Source: an uncultured Prevotella sp. (GTDB taxonomy: Bacteria > Bacteroidota > Bacteroidia > Bacteroidales > Bacteroidaceae). Taken from it: a stretch of 9,470 nucleotides of DNA. Positions 1-5,882 of this stretch are shown here, in pieces. The stretch is taken from positions 1 to 9,470 of the forward strand of contig CAKMOD010000007.1 of assembly GCA_927910885.1 (NCBI GenBank), written 5' to 3'. Position numbers and translations under genes: made by a program. Numbering within the stretch: the stretch's first letter is position 1; each line of letters begins with the position of its first letter. The notes beneath the pieces are model-generated. The model did not search any database. It was given only the letters and a program-made list of their open reading frames with translations, and was not told where the DNA came from.

Positions 1-51
1 GGGCTTCTCCCCTCCTTTCGGAGGGGTCGGGGGAGGCTTTTCGGGGAGGCT
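1..51. repeat. GC-rich hairpin and direct repeat past the lipoprotein stop
   Basis: A perfect 7-bp stem (CCCCTCC 9-15, GGAGGGG 20-26, loop TTTC) is followed by two direct copies of GGGGAGGCT at 30-38 and 43-51. The block is far richer in G and C than its surroundings and begins right after the lipoprotein stop codon. On the minus strand no T tract follows the stem within the window, so it is not a classic intrinsic terminator, although it could end the transcript. GC-rich pieces of this kind recur between genes in Bacteroidetes genomes. That it is an interspersed repeat here is recognition and not tested. Confidence 0.55.
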
Positions 52-52
52 C

Positions 53-652
53 CTACACCCCCTCTTCCTCCGCCATCTCCAACTCGCTCTTTGGCTGTTC
101 TGGTTGGTCAGTTGGTGTGTCAAGTTGTGTAGCCTTGTTGATACGCATACGGCTCATGTTGTCGATGGTAACATCTAATGGAATATATTCATCGCTCTTT
201 GGATCAGGCGAACCAACGCTTGCACCAAAGTAGAGTGTGTTACCTTCTGCGCGGTCGAACATAAATCCTAAAAGTGCACCATTCTTACCATATTGATTAT
301 CAGTAAACTCTCTGAAATCATCTTTCGTAAGTGTACGGTCATAGAATGAAGAACCATCTTGACGTAAAATCTGTACTTGGAACTTGTTATCATAGTATTT
401 ACGTCCGTCTTCGTCACTAACGATAGTCAATGATTTGTCCGCATAACGATGGATACGGATTGTGTAAGTGCCACCCATCCATTCAATCTTCTTCTCATAC
501 TTGAAATCGGTCATTGACTGTGGACCGCTTGGCACCTTTGGCTTTGGTGCTATCTTAGTGATAATATCGTTTGATTTCTTTTCATGCTTGCAGGCTGTGA
601 CACCAAAAAGTATCAAGCCCAAGCTTAATATGCAAAGTATTTTTCTTGTCAT
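53..652 (-). CDS. DUF4738-like lipoprotein
   Basis: Predicted 199-residue lipoprotein. The start at 652 was chosen because it puts a typical signal peptide first: MTRK, a hydrophobic stretch (residues 5-19), then a lipobox VTAC with the lipidated cysteine at residue 21. Starting at the further upstream in-frame codon (802) would add 50 unlikely residues and bury the signal peptide. The mature part resembles the DUF4738 family of Bacteroidetes: a W-G-x-Y strand near residue 60, DG-x-x-Y-x-DN, an RQDGSSFYDRTLTKDDF stretch in the middle, then GALLGFMFDR, SVGSP and DEYIPL. The C-terminus is acidic and proline-rich, so it is probably unstructured. Residues after the cysteine (KHEKK) are not the acidic surface-export signal known in Bacteroidetes, so a periplasm-facing anchor is the simpler guess. 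Function is unknown. It stands alone, with the integrase block upstream in the same direction. The family call is from memory of its motifs. Confidence 0.8.
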   Translation of the reverse strand: MTRKILCILSLGLILFGVTACKHEKKSNDIITKIAPKPKVPSGPQSMTDFKYEKKIEWMGGTYTIRIHRYADKSLTIVSDEDGRKYYDNKFQVQILRQDGSSFYDRTLTKDDFREFTDNQYGKNGALLGFMFDRAEGNTLYFGASVGSPDPKSDEYIPLDVTIDNMSRMRINKATQLDTPTDQPEQPKSELEMAEEEGV

Positions 653-669
653 AATACGTAATTCTTGTA

Positions 670-687
670 GGCAAAAGTACGTATTTT
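670..687. other. Candidate attachment-site copy (left), overlapping a -7 motif
   Basis: GGCAAAAGTACGTATTTT matches the sequence at 3577-3594 in 16 of 18 positions, with the last 11 identical (677-687 and 3584-3594). Read on the minus strand, 671-680 is GTACTTTTGC, an exact fit to GTAnnTTTGC, the core recognised by CTnDOT-type integrases. The same bases (672-679, TACTTTTG) fit the Bacteroidetes -7 promoter box, 19 bases before the lipoprotein start codon, but no -33 box lies 20 bases further upstream in the present sequence. The repeat is seen. Its role as attL is inferred. Confidence 0.4.
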
Positions 688-754
688 TATTTACCTTGCC
701 TAATTGTCTAATTATCAAGTGTTTAGTAATTTGCGTGTAACTGTTATTGTTCTT

Positions 755-769
755 GATATGATATGATAT
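755..769. repeat. GATAT x3 short tandem repeat
   Basis: Three perfect GATAT units sit just downstream (in the sense of minus-strand transcription) of the -7 box at 772-779. They would therefore cover the first transcribed bases of the lipoprotein mRNA made from that promoter. Three copies is short, so copy-number change is only a possibility. Confidence 0.6.
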
Positions 770-771
770 GA

Positions 772-803
772 CAAAGGTAATAAAACTTTTCAGAACTAAC
801 AAA
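772..803 (-). promoter_or_regulatory. Bacteroidetes-type promoter for the lipoprotein gene
   Basis: On the minus strand the sequence reads TTTG (803-800), 20 bases, then TACCTTTG (779-772). This is an exact fit to TTTG-N20-TAnnTTTG with the same spacing as the probable rRNA promoter at 9110-9141. Transcription would start near 765 and leave a leader of about 110 bases before the lipoprotein ATG at 652. If the attachment-site reading of 670-687 and 3577-3594 is right, this promoter belongs to the inserted block and not to the original locus. Confidence 0.6.
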
Positions 804-977
804 GCAATAAGATAGTAACTTTTATCATAGCCTACAATAACAACGTACTATGAACTCTTTAACTGCTACCTATTATATACACTCACAGGGGAACACAGAA
901 CGGAAATACACGGCTTATCATACCCTATAATATTGCGCTGCTCTCATTATAAAGCCAACAATAATCAAACCTAATTT

Positions 978-997
978 AAGCCGTTCTAAGCCGTTCT
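978..997. repeat. Perfect 10-bp tandem duplication AAGCCGTTCT
   Basis: Two abutting copies of AAGCCGTTCT at 978-987 and 988-997. A near-match in inverted orientation, AACGGTTAGAA, lies at 1037-1047. CCGTT or AACGG-type cores recur at 1350-1357, 1679-1685 and 1833-1839, all inside the integrase block. They could be weak protein-binding sites, or chance in AT-rich DNA. Confidence 0.5.
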
Positions 998-1183
998 ATA
1001 TCCTTCCCTGTACTAACTATAATGAAAGATACTATAAACGGTTAGAAAGGAAATAAATAGCCTCCTTGTTGATTTGTTATATCGTTTATGATGTTATCTT
1101 CTTTCTATTCTATCTCAAAATTAGTCAAAATCAGTCTAGAAAATTCCTATCGTGTGCAAATAAAACTGGGGTGTGGTATAACT

Positions 1184-1239
1184 GATTGATAGTAAATAAG
1201 TTATAGGGGAGGGGGTGTAATATCAATCTGTTTACTATC
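1184..1239. repeat. Interleaved inverted repeats around a G-rich run
   Basis: GATTGATA (1184-1191) is the exact reverse complement of 1221-1228. The overlapping GATAGTAAA (1188-1196) is the exact reverse complement of 1231-1239. Between the arms lies GGGGAGGGGG (1206-1215), an unusual purine run in this AT-rich region. The two pairings compete, so two alternative foldbacks are possible. Meaning unknown. Confidence 0.5.
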
Positions 1240-1369
1240 TCTTTATCCTGTCTACTCTCTTCTAGCCTCTTCTGTCATTGTTTCAGTCTGATTAAATACT
1301 GCTGCTGTCATATCTATTTAATGTTTTTATGTCCTAGGTTAATACTAAGACGGTTAATTAATAATGTCG

Positions 1370-1527
1370 TTCCTTGTATTGCCAATAAGACCTACTAATA
1401 ATTCCTTGTTCTGCCATAGGATTTATAGTATATTCCTTATTTTGCCAATACTTTAACTATTAATTCCTTGTATTGCCATAGAATTTTAGTACATTCCTTA
1501 TTTTGCCATTAATTCCTTGTTCTGCCA
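1370..1527. repeat. Array of six 15-bp iteron-like repeats
   Basis: Six direct copies of TTCCTT(G/A)T(A/T)(T/C)TGCCA start at 1370, 1402, 1433, 1464, 1494 and 1513. The variable middle is GTAT, GTTC, ATTT, GTAT, ATTT and GTTC in order, while TTCCTT and TGCCA never change. The first four spacings are 32, 31, 31 and 30 bases, close to three helical turns; the last is 19. Copies 2-3 (1402-1447) and 4-5 (1464-1508) form a larger duplicated pair with similar spacers. A degenerate seventh copy (12/15) lies at 1629-1643. Such phasing is typical of sites bound cooperatively by one protein: an iteron replication origin, or arm-type sites of a tyrosine recombinase. The integrase gene about 500 bases away makes the second reading attractive. 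Confidence 0.75.
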
Positions 1528-1655
1528 TATAACCCTAATAGATGGTTGTTTTTACCCTAACTTACTATATATCAGTTAGTTATGTAATATTTGGCTAATT
1601 CTAGGCTTTATACTAGGGGTTCTAAAGTGTCCTTATTTTGTAATCCTTCTATATA

Positions 1656-1678
1656 ATAGTGTAACTTAATTACACTAT
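1656..1678. repeat. Perfect 9-bp hairpin with GTGTAA arm
   Basis: ATAGTGTAA (1656-1664) and TTACACTAT (1670-1678) pair perfectly around the loop CTTAA. No T tract follows on either strand, so a terminator is unlikely. The GTGTAA / TTACAC sequence is shared with the next hairpin, five bases away. Confidence 0.65.
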
Positions 1679-1682
1679 AACC

Positions 1683-1717
1683 GTTACACACTCTCAGTTT
1701 AAGACTGAGTGTGTAAC
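1683..1717. repeat. Long hairpin, GTTACACACT arms
   Basis: GTTACACACT (1683-1692) pairs perfectly with AGTGTGTAAC (1708-1717). After a two-base bulge (CT), CAGT (1695-1698) pairs with ACTG (1704-1707), leaving the loop TTAAG. That is 14 pairs in all, strong for such AT-rich DNA. It shares the GTGTAAC/GTTACAC element with the hairpin at 1656-1678. It could be a cruciform or a dyad operator for an element-encoded protein. Confidence 0.7.
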
Positions 1718-1730
1718 TATATTATCATGG

Positions 1731-1757
1731 GCGCGCTGGCCTTGCCGAGCCGTGCGC
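1731..1757. repeat. GC-rich hairpin below the integrase operon
   Basis: GCGCGC (1731-1736) pairs with GTGCGC (1752-1757, one G-T pair). After a bulged T, GGC (1738-1740) pairs with GCC (1749-1751); the loop is CTTGCCGA. This island of about 30 bases is very GC-rich inside DNA of roughly 30% GC. It lies about 40 bases after the stop of the frame at 1799. It may stop or stabilise the integrase transcript, but it lacks a T tract on the minus strand. Confidence 0.55.
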
Positions 1758-1798
1758 TATCCATATTTAACTAACCTTCCTTTGTTCGTGGCTTGTCT

Positions 1799-2050
1799 TT
1801 ATTGTCTTTCTATCAACTCCTTTAACTTCATTAACCGTTCTAACATCTTATCAAATCTTACCACTATGTCCCCTTTCTTTAGTGTGCTATCTGGGTTTAG
1901 TCTTTGGTAATATCCGATAACAGCCTCAACACTTATCTTATTATCTGTTAAGTACTTTATTAGTTCCTCTTTCCTGTTATAGTTTCTTTCTACTATTCCT
2001 AATACCTTGTCATAGTCTATCGGTTCTACTACTATACTATCCTTACCCTG
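1799..2050 (-). CDS. Start-less frame continuing from the integrase in the -1 frame
   Basis: An open frame of 83 codons (TAA at 1799-1801) overlaps the last 19 bases of the integrase gene in its -1 frame. No ATG, GTG or TTG occurs until close to its end, so it has no ordinary start. The translation nevertheless looks like real protein: after the overlap it reads VVEPIDYDKVLGIVERNYNR, then a charged helical stretch, NPDSTLKKGD, and a leucine/lysine-rich end (FDKMLERLMKLKELIERQ) suited to an amphipathic or coiled-coil helix. Codon use (many ATA, GTA, TTA) matches the integrase. The junction reads GTA-TA-GTA-GTA, so loss of two bases would fuse the frames into one protein of about 540 residues. 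Options: a C-terminal integrase extension separated by a frameshift, a recoded product, or a separate gene with a non-standard start. I see no canonical slippery heptamer. No family recognised. Confidence 0.5.
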   Translation of the reverse strand, partial: QGKDSIVVEPIDYDKVLGIVERNYNRKEELIKYLTDNKISVEAVIGYYQRLNPDSTLKKGDIVVRFDKMLERLMKLKELIERQ

Positions 2051-3420
2051 CTATTACGTTCCTTTCCTTTACCTGTCTTACCTATAACTTCCTGTATCAT
2101 CTTTACTTTGTCGGAGCTGGTTAAGTGAGAGTATATAGTATCTATCATCTGTCTGTTACTATGTCCTGTTAGGTAACATAATCTATCGGGACTTATTCCT
2201 TCATTCAGTTTAATAGTAATAAAAGTATGTCTAGCACAGTGAGAGGATAGTTTTTTATAGGCTGGTTCTGTTACTTCTTTGTCCTGTGCATTCCTATATG
2301 TTATTTCTCTATCTATACCTGCTAACCGTCCTAATTGTCTTATTGCGTTGTTGTATCTTAAACTTCTATCTAAGCTATCAACATCTATCTTAAAACCTGT
2401 CTTACTATACTTATCTATAAAAGCCTGTACCTTATCATCTATCTGAATAAGTGCCGTTTCTTTGCCTTGGCTTTTCTTTGTCTTAACTTCAAAATATACT
2501 ATATCATCTACTACTATCTGACTTACTCTATCACTTCCTGTTGTTATGTATTTTAGGATCTGGGCAAGGTCTGAAACTCTTTGCCCTATTCGACACTGAA
2601 AGACAAATATATCCCTGTACTCTTTCAATACTTCACCACTATGTACTGTCTTATCATAGCTATACTTACTATTACTATCTATCTGTAAACCTTCTATAGC
2701 CTCAACTTCATTAACAGTTAGCGCAAATCTACCTTTATCCTTTCTATTGTCTTTCTCCTTATTGACTACTATACCCCCTTTAACATTATACTTCAAAAAA
2801 GGTTCTTCAACTGCTAGTACCCTATTTATCAGTCTAGCAATAAGTTCAACCTTTCTATTAGTCTGAACATTACTATTACCTTTGTCTAGTAGGTAACGTT
2901 TATATGTATTTATTCCTGCTTGCTTGAATACTTCTAAGCTGGTTATATTCTGTTCTGTTAAGTAGTCAGTGAAGGAGGCTAATAGATAAGTGTAAACCTT
3001 TCTACTAGTCACACGGTTATTATTATTATCTTGTTGAGGCTGTGGGTATAGATAGTTAAAGCCTCTAGTTATTAAGTCCCCTGCTTTTATTCTCATACTT
3101 CCTAAGGTTGCTAATAAGGTGTCTATGTTAATATCTTCTATCTCACTACTGCAAAGGTAATTCAAGTATTCTAAATATCTATCTGTTAGTTGAGATATTT
3201 TATTGTTGGCTATCTTATTGTTTCTATTATCTATTTGACTATGAATGTTACTTATTACTGCTATCTGTCTACTACTATCCCATTGTTGAGGCTTTACTTT
3301 AACCCCTGTTGCAACCTTATATACCTTTTTATCTATTCTTATGACACAGTAGATAATAGTTGGCTTGTCTGTGTTACGTTGTCTAAGATTGAAATGTAGT
3401 TTGTTAAATACCTGTTTCAT
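2032..3420 (-). CDS. Tyrosine recombinase / integrase with N-terminal arm-binding domain
   Basis: A 462-residue site-specific recombinase of the Bacteroidetes type. Residues about 1-90 look like an arm-type DNA-binding domain (KPTIIYCVIRIDKKVYKVATG, then a W at 47), and about 140-215 like the SAM-like core-binding domain. The catalytic domain carries the full set: R281 in CRIGQRVSDL, a lysine among K313-K316 in the hairpin strand, H394 and R397 in SSHCARHTF, H420 in LTGHS, and the nucleophile Y430 in TIYSHL. The gene should be active by motif. The coding strand is purine-rich with many ATA, GTA and CTA codons, unlike its neighbours, suggesting acquired DNA. A 7-codon frame (ATG at 3427) overlaps the start codon, and ACAGAA-type repeats lie just ahead of it. 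No clear -7 box is visible upstream. Neighbouring repeats and hairpins suggest it acts on this locus. Confidence 0.92.
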   Translation of the reverse strand: MKQVFNKLHFNLRQRNTDKPTIIYCVIRIDKKVYKVATGVKVKPQQWDSSRQIAVISNIHSQIDNRNNKIANNKISQLTDRYLEYLNYLCSSEIEDINIDTLLATLGSMRIKAGDLITRGFNYLYPQPQQDNNNNRVTSRKVYTYLLASFTDYLTEQNITSLEVFKQAGINTYKRYLLDKGNSNVQTNRKVELIARLINRVLAVEEPFLKYNVKGGIVVNKEKDNRKDKGRFALTVNEVEAIEGLQIDSNSKYSYDKTVHSGEVLKEYRDIFVFQCRIGQRVSDLAQILKYITTGSDRVSQIVVDDIVYFEVKTKKSQGKETALIQIDDKVQAFIDKYSKTGFKIDVDSLDRSLRYNNAIRQLGRLAGIDREITYRNAQDKEVTEPAYKKLSSHCARHTFITIKLNEGISPDRLCYLTGHSNRQMIDTIYSHLTSSDKVKMIQEVIGKTGKGKERNSRVRIV

Positions 3421-3576
3421 TTGTCATTCTGTTTTTGGTTTCTGTTTTGGTTCTCACATTATCAATAACAACAACTATTTAACATATTTTAATCCTCTAT
3501 TTGTACCTTCTATTTTTCTTATCTACTTTAATATTAGACTGTTATAGTGAAATAAAAAAAACTAACAACACGAAAG

Positions 3577-3594
3577 GGAAAATGTACGTATTTT
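3577..3594. other. Candidate attachment-site copy (right)
   Basis: GGAAAATGTACGTATTTT is a direct repeat of 670-687 (16/18 identical, last 11 bases exact), 2,907 bases away. On the minus strand 3578-3587 reads GTACATTTTC, one mismatch from GTAnnTTTGC. If the flanks outside the two copies are joined, the -7 box at 672-679 gains a CTTG 20 bases upstream (from 3610-3607), a fair -33 box. That is what an ancestral, uninterrupted lipoprotein promoter would look like. Its role as attR is inferred. Confidence 0.4.
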
Positions 3595-3763
3595 CTTTGA
3601 ACCCTGCAAGTATGAAGTGCAAAAGATAGTTTATCTGGTGAGGTAATGATAACGGATTATAAGGATAAGCATAAAACACAATGTATGAGTTTTTTTATTC
3701 CTCAAAGTCACCAATCGGATATAAATCTATCAATAGAAAGCTCGTTATAATAAGGTCTATTAA

Positions 3764-3828
3764 AATGGTGTTAATGCTTCGCACTATTGGTGTTGATGCT
3801 CCGCACCATTGGTGTTAGGCGTTAACAC
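3764..3828. repeat. 22-bp tandem repeat ending in a small hairpin
   Basis: Units begin at 3764 (AATGGTGTT), 3786 and 3808 (ATTGGTGTT). Units one and two share the pattern GGTGTT(A/G)ATGCT(T/C)CGCAC(T/C). The third diverges after GGTGTTA, and GTGTTA (3812-3817) pairs with TAACAC (3823-3828). It is not coding. Its composition differs from its surroundings, and it looks like a member of an interspersed intergenic family, as found in Prevotella; this is recognition only. Confidence 0.6.
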
Positions 3829-3872
3829 GTAGGTTTTCGATACTAATGGATTGGGATAAAAACGGTGGAAAT

Positions 3873-3900
3873 TAAAAAAGGATGCACGAAACGTGCATCC
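3873..3900 (-). terminator. Intrinsic terminator of the DUF438 gene
   Basis: GGATGCACG (3880-3888) and CGTGCATCC (3892-3900) form a perfect 9-bp stem with a 3-base loop. In the minus-strand transcript the stem is followed at once by six U residues (plus-strand AAAAAA 3874-3879). It lies 65 bases past the stop codon of the DUF438 gene. Confidence 0.9.
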
Positions 3901-3965
3901 TCAAGAGAAACTATTGAGAAATAATCAGTTACACTGTCTCTCTCAGAAAGAGTGATAAGACTGCT

Positions 3966-5504
3966 TTAAGCGTCTTTAATGCACTCCTTAATTAAATTGA
4001 TAAACTTCTCTTCGCCCAATCCTGAACGCTCAGAAGCGGTGCGGACAGTAGCTTTTTTGAGAATTAACTTACCCAATGGGGTATTTAGCATTTTGAAAGA
4101 TGGATAGCGAGAAGCAAGTTCTTTCTTCAGATTTGGATAAGCTGCAAAGAGGTCTTTCAGACGGGTATCTGGTGTTATCTCAATTGGAGCGTCTGATGGA
4201 GCAGCAAATGAATCGTCGTCCTCATTGTCAGAAGAAGTAGAGTTTGCAGCACTTTCCTCCTCTTTTCCAGCCCATGTCAGCAAGGTCTGTGAACCAGTCA
4301 ACTCACGGATATGTGTACAATCCTGCATCATCTCGAGTACACCACGGAAGCGACCTTCTGCATCGCGCACAGCAAAGTAAACGATGTAGATAAATACTTC
4401 TGGTTTGTTAATCCAGAATTCGGCTTTATCTTGTTCGCCACTACGGAATTTCTCTACGATTTCCTCAACGATGTGTACGCTCTTACGTGGGTGACAGTTA
4501 GACACTTGTCGTCCGATGACATTCTTTGATCTTGGGAAGACACGATGGTCGGTATCTGAATAGAATTTCACCAACTCGTTCTCGTCCACGAAAGAGATGT
4601 CTACTGGCAGATGCTTATAAATAAGGTTTATCTGCTCTAAGGTTAGCTTACCAGTTGCCACGTCCAACTCCTGCTGTGGTCCAGCAGAGTAGCCATACTT
4701 GCTGAGCAATGCCTGCAGGTCTTCTGCAAAGCCTTGTTGAGGTGCTGACTGTTGGGTGTTAGATGTTGATGGAGTGTCTACTTTGAAGAAGGCAAAACCA
4801 ATCTCTTGGTCGCCCGACTTCATGTCCTCAAACTCCTCTGCCGAGATAAGAGCGTATGAAGTAGGGTAGAGAATAGTCTCCTCTTTTTCCATCAAGTCGC
4901 GTGCATGGGCGATAAGCTCATTTTGTTTAGCAATGAAAGCTTCCTCATCACCAGCCTCTAAGAGTCGGAGTGAATCCTTAATCTCATCACGAACGATGTC
5001 ATCAAAGCTCCACATCGTTGTTGTAGGACGGTCAAATCCCTTCTTTTCCAAAAGTGGATAGAGCTGATTCTGCTTACGGTGATAGTGGATAGGATACTGA
5101 CGTATCTGGTCGTAGAGTTCTAACCACTGATTCTTAATGACAGGATATTGTATAAGATCCTCCACTGCAAGGAGCAGTCGGCGCATCTCGTCATTCTCTT
5201 TATAATAATGTGTCAGCGGATGGTCGGCAGGAACATTAGGACGGCTATAATCCATAAAACCTTCCACGAGTTCAATAATCTTGCGCATGTCTGCACGGAT
5301 ACACTCGTCGTCCTCACGCGACTTCATGTTCTGTTCGATGAAGGCAAGGTGATAAGGACGAATCTTTCCTATCTTTGTCTTCATCACTTCGCGTGCTTCT
5401 TCTAATGAGAGCTGTCCTGTTTCATACTTTTCTTCAAGCTCAAGCATTGCCTGCATTTTCTCCATCTCAATTGCTGGGAGAAAGTCTTTCATCTTATTTG
5501 CCAT
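3966..5504 (-). CDS. DUF438 / hemerythrin-like / PAS / DUF1858 protein
   Basis: A 512-residue cytoplasmic protein with no signal peptide or membrane segment. In order: a DUF438-like helical region (about 8-85), a hemerythrin-type cation-binding region (about 90-215, with H95 and H99 in DHPLTHYY, H140 and H142 in IHYHRKQNQLYP, H200, and EKEETILYP at 206-213), a PAS_10-type domain (about 288-405, with FPRSKNVIGR, SNCHPRKS and AEFWI), an acidic serine-rich linker (414-440) and a DUF1858-type end (about 441-508, ITPDTRLKDLFAAYP). Proteins with these domains are thought to sense or handle iron, oxygen or nitric oxide. No DNA-binding, kinase or cyclase domain is present, so the output is unknown. 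It is a single gene with its own -7 box (5537-5544) and terminator (3873-3900), divergent from the calcium ATPase. Domain calls come from motifs. Confidence 0.85.
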   Translation of the reverse strand: MANKMKDFLPAIEMEKMQAMLELEEKYETGQLSLEEAREVMKTKIGKIRPYHLAFIEQNMKSREDDECIRADMRKIIELVEGFMDYSRPNVPADHPLTHYYKENDEMRRLLLAVEDLIQYPVIKNQWLELYDQIRQYPIHYHRKQNQLYPLLEKKGFDRPTTTMWSFDDIVRDEIKDSLRLLEAGDEEAFIAKQNELIAHARDLMEKEETILYPTSYALISAEEFEDMKSGDQEIGFAFFKVDTPSTSNTQQSAPQQGFAEDLQALLSKYGYSAGPQQELDVATGKLTLEQINLIYKHLPVDISFVDENELVKFYSDTDHRVFPRSKNVIGRQVSNCHPRKSVHIVEEIVEKFRSGEQDKAEFWINKPEVFIYIVYFAVRDAEGRFRGVLEMMQDCTHIRELTGSQTLLTWAGKEEESAANSTSSDNEDDDSFAAPSDAPIEITPDTRLKDLFAAYPNLKKELASRYPSFKMLNTPLGKLILKKATVRTASERSGLGEEKFINLIKECIKDA

Positions 5505-5536
5505 AACTTTGTTACTGATTTTTATTATTTCTAATG

Positions 5537-5544
5537 CAAAGATA
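5537..5544 (-). promoter_or_regulatory. -7 promoter box of the DUF438 gene
   Basis: On the minus strand the sequence reads TATCTTTG, followed by CA, an exact TAnnTTTG match. It ends 32 bases before the ATG at 5504, giving a leader of about 25 bases. The expected -33 TTTG is not at the usual 20-base spacing; the nearest, CAAA at 5572-5575, is 27 bases away. Confidence 0.5.
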
Positions 5545-5659
5545 CTGAGTTATTGGGAAATAGGAGGATAACAAATGTGACCAAATTAAGTTAAATAATG
5601 ATAATTTGCTATTTGGGTTTATGTAATGGTTTGAATGATTAATGTTTTACCTTCTATTA

Positions 5660-5691
5660 TTTCTTTACTTTCTCATAATTTATTATCTTTG
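5660..5691 (+). promoter_or_regulatory. Distal promoter candidate ahead of the calcium ATPase
   Basis: TTTC (5660-5663), 20 bases, then TATCTTTG (5684-5691), an exact -7 match with one mismatch in the -33 box. It would give a leader of about 300 bases ahead of the ATPase. No gene is visible between, apart from a 14-codon frame at about 5714-5758. Confidence 0.45.
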
Positions 5692-5840
5692 CCGCGATTT
5701 CGACAAAAACATTATGTATTGGGATGGCAATAATACTAAAATGATAGGAAAAGAATAGGAGAGTGAACATCGTTTACTACTGATAATTTCAGAGATTTAT
5801 TAAGAAATACATGATTTTATGACTTGTAATGTTACAGAAA

Positions 5841-5872
5841 TGTGGATTATAATCAGATTATTTGTAACTTTG
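5841..5872 (+). promoter_or_regulatory. Proximal promoter of the calcium ATPase
   Basis: TGTG (5841-5844), 20 bases, then TAACTTTG (5865-5872), the same -7 sequence as the probable rRNA promoter. Transcription would start near 5879, about 115 bases before the ATPase ATG. Confidence 0.6.
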
Positions 5873-5882
5873 CAAACAGATA

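Larger units (their letters stand above)
804..1369. other. Non-coding AT-rich stretch of the accessory block
   Basis: No convincing gene on either strand. It holds a 10-bp tandem duplication (978-997), an interleaved inverted repeat around a G-rich run (1184-1239) and short open frames only. One of these is a 19-codon ATG frame on the minus strand (1311-1252) beginning MTAAVFNQTETM. A second, start-less minus-strand frame overlaps its end and runs on to about 1130. These could be remnants of a decayed gene, but I cannot identify one. Confidence 0.5.
3421..3965. other. Intergenic region between integrase and DUF438 gene
   Basis: No gene is visible. Directly ahead of the integrase start is a near-duplicate TTCTGTTTT(T)GG pair (3428-3438 and 3440-3450). 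Further right come the candidate right attachment site (3577-3594), a small dyad AGATA-GTT-TATCT (3624-3636), a 22-bp tandem repeat (3764-3828) and the terminator of the DUF438 gene (3873-3900). Confidence 0.6.

Noticed and set aside
53..802. Longer lipoprotein start at 802
   Set aside because: It would place the lipoprotein signal peptide 50 residues inside the protein and run through the promoter at 772-803.
1370..1527. CRISPR array
   Set aside because: Repeats are only 15 bp, vary internally, have gaps of 4-17 bases with related sequence, and no cas gene is present.
1656..1757. Intrinsic terminators of the integrase operon
   Set aside because: The hairpins are strong but none is followed by a U tract on the minus strand; kept as hairpins only.
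2030..2050. Canonical -1 ribosomal frameshift site at the integrase end
   Set aside because: No X-XXY-YYZ heptamer occurs in the overlap between the two frames, so only unusual recoding or mutation would explain it.
835..3472. Direct repeat CAATAACAAC at 835-844 and 3463-3472 as att sites
   Set aside because: A 10-bp match of AT-rich sequence between two long regions is expected by chance, and the flanks add little. The 18-bp pair at 670/3577 is better.
690..3580. Retron, diversity-generating retroelement or toxin-antitoxin system
   Set aside because: No reverse transcriptase, template/variable repeat pair or recognisable toxin is encoded in the block.
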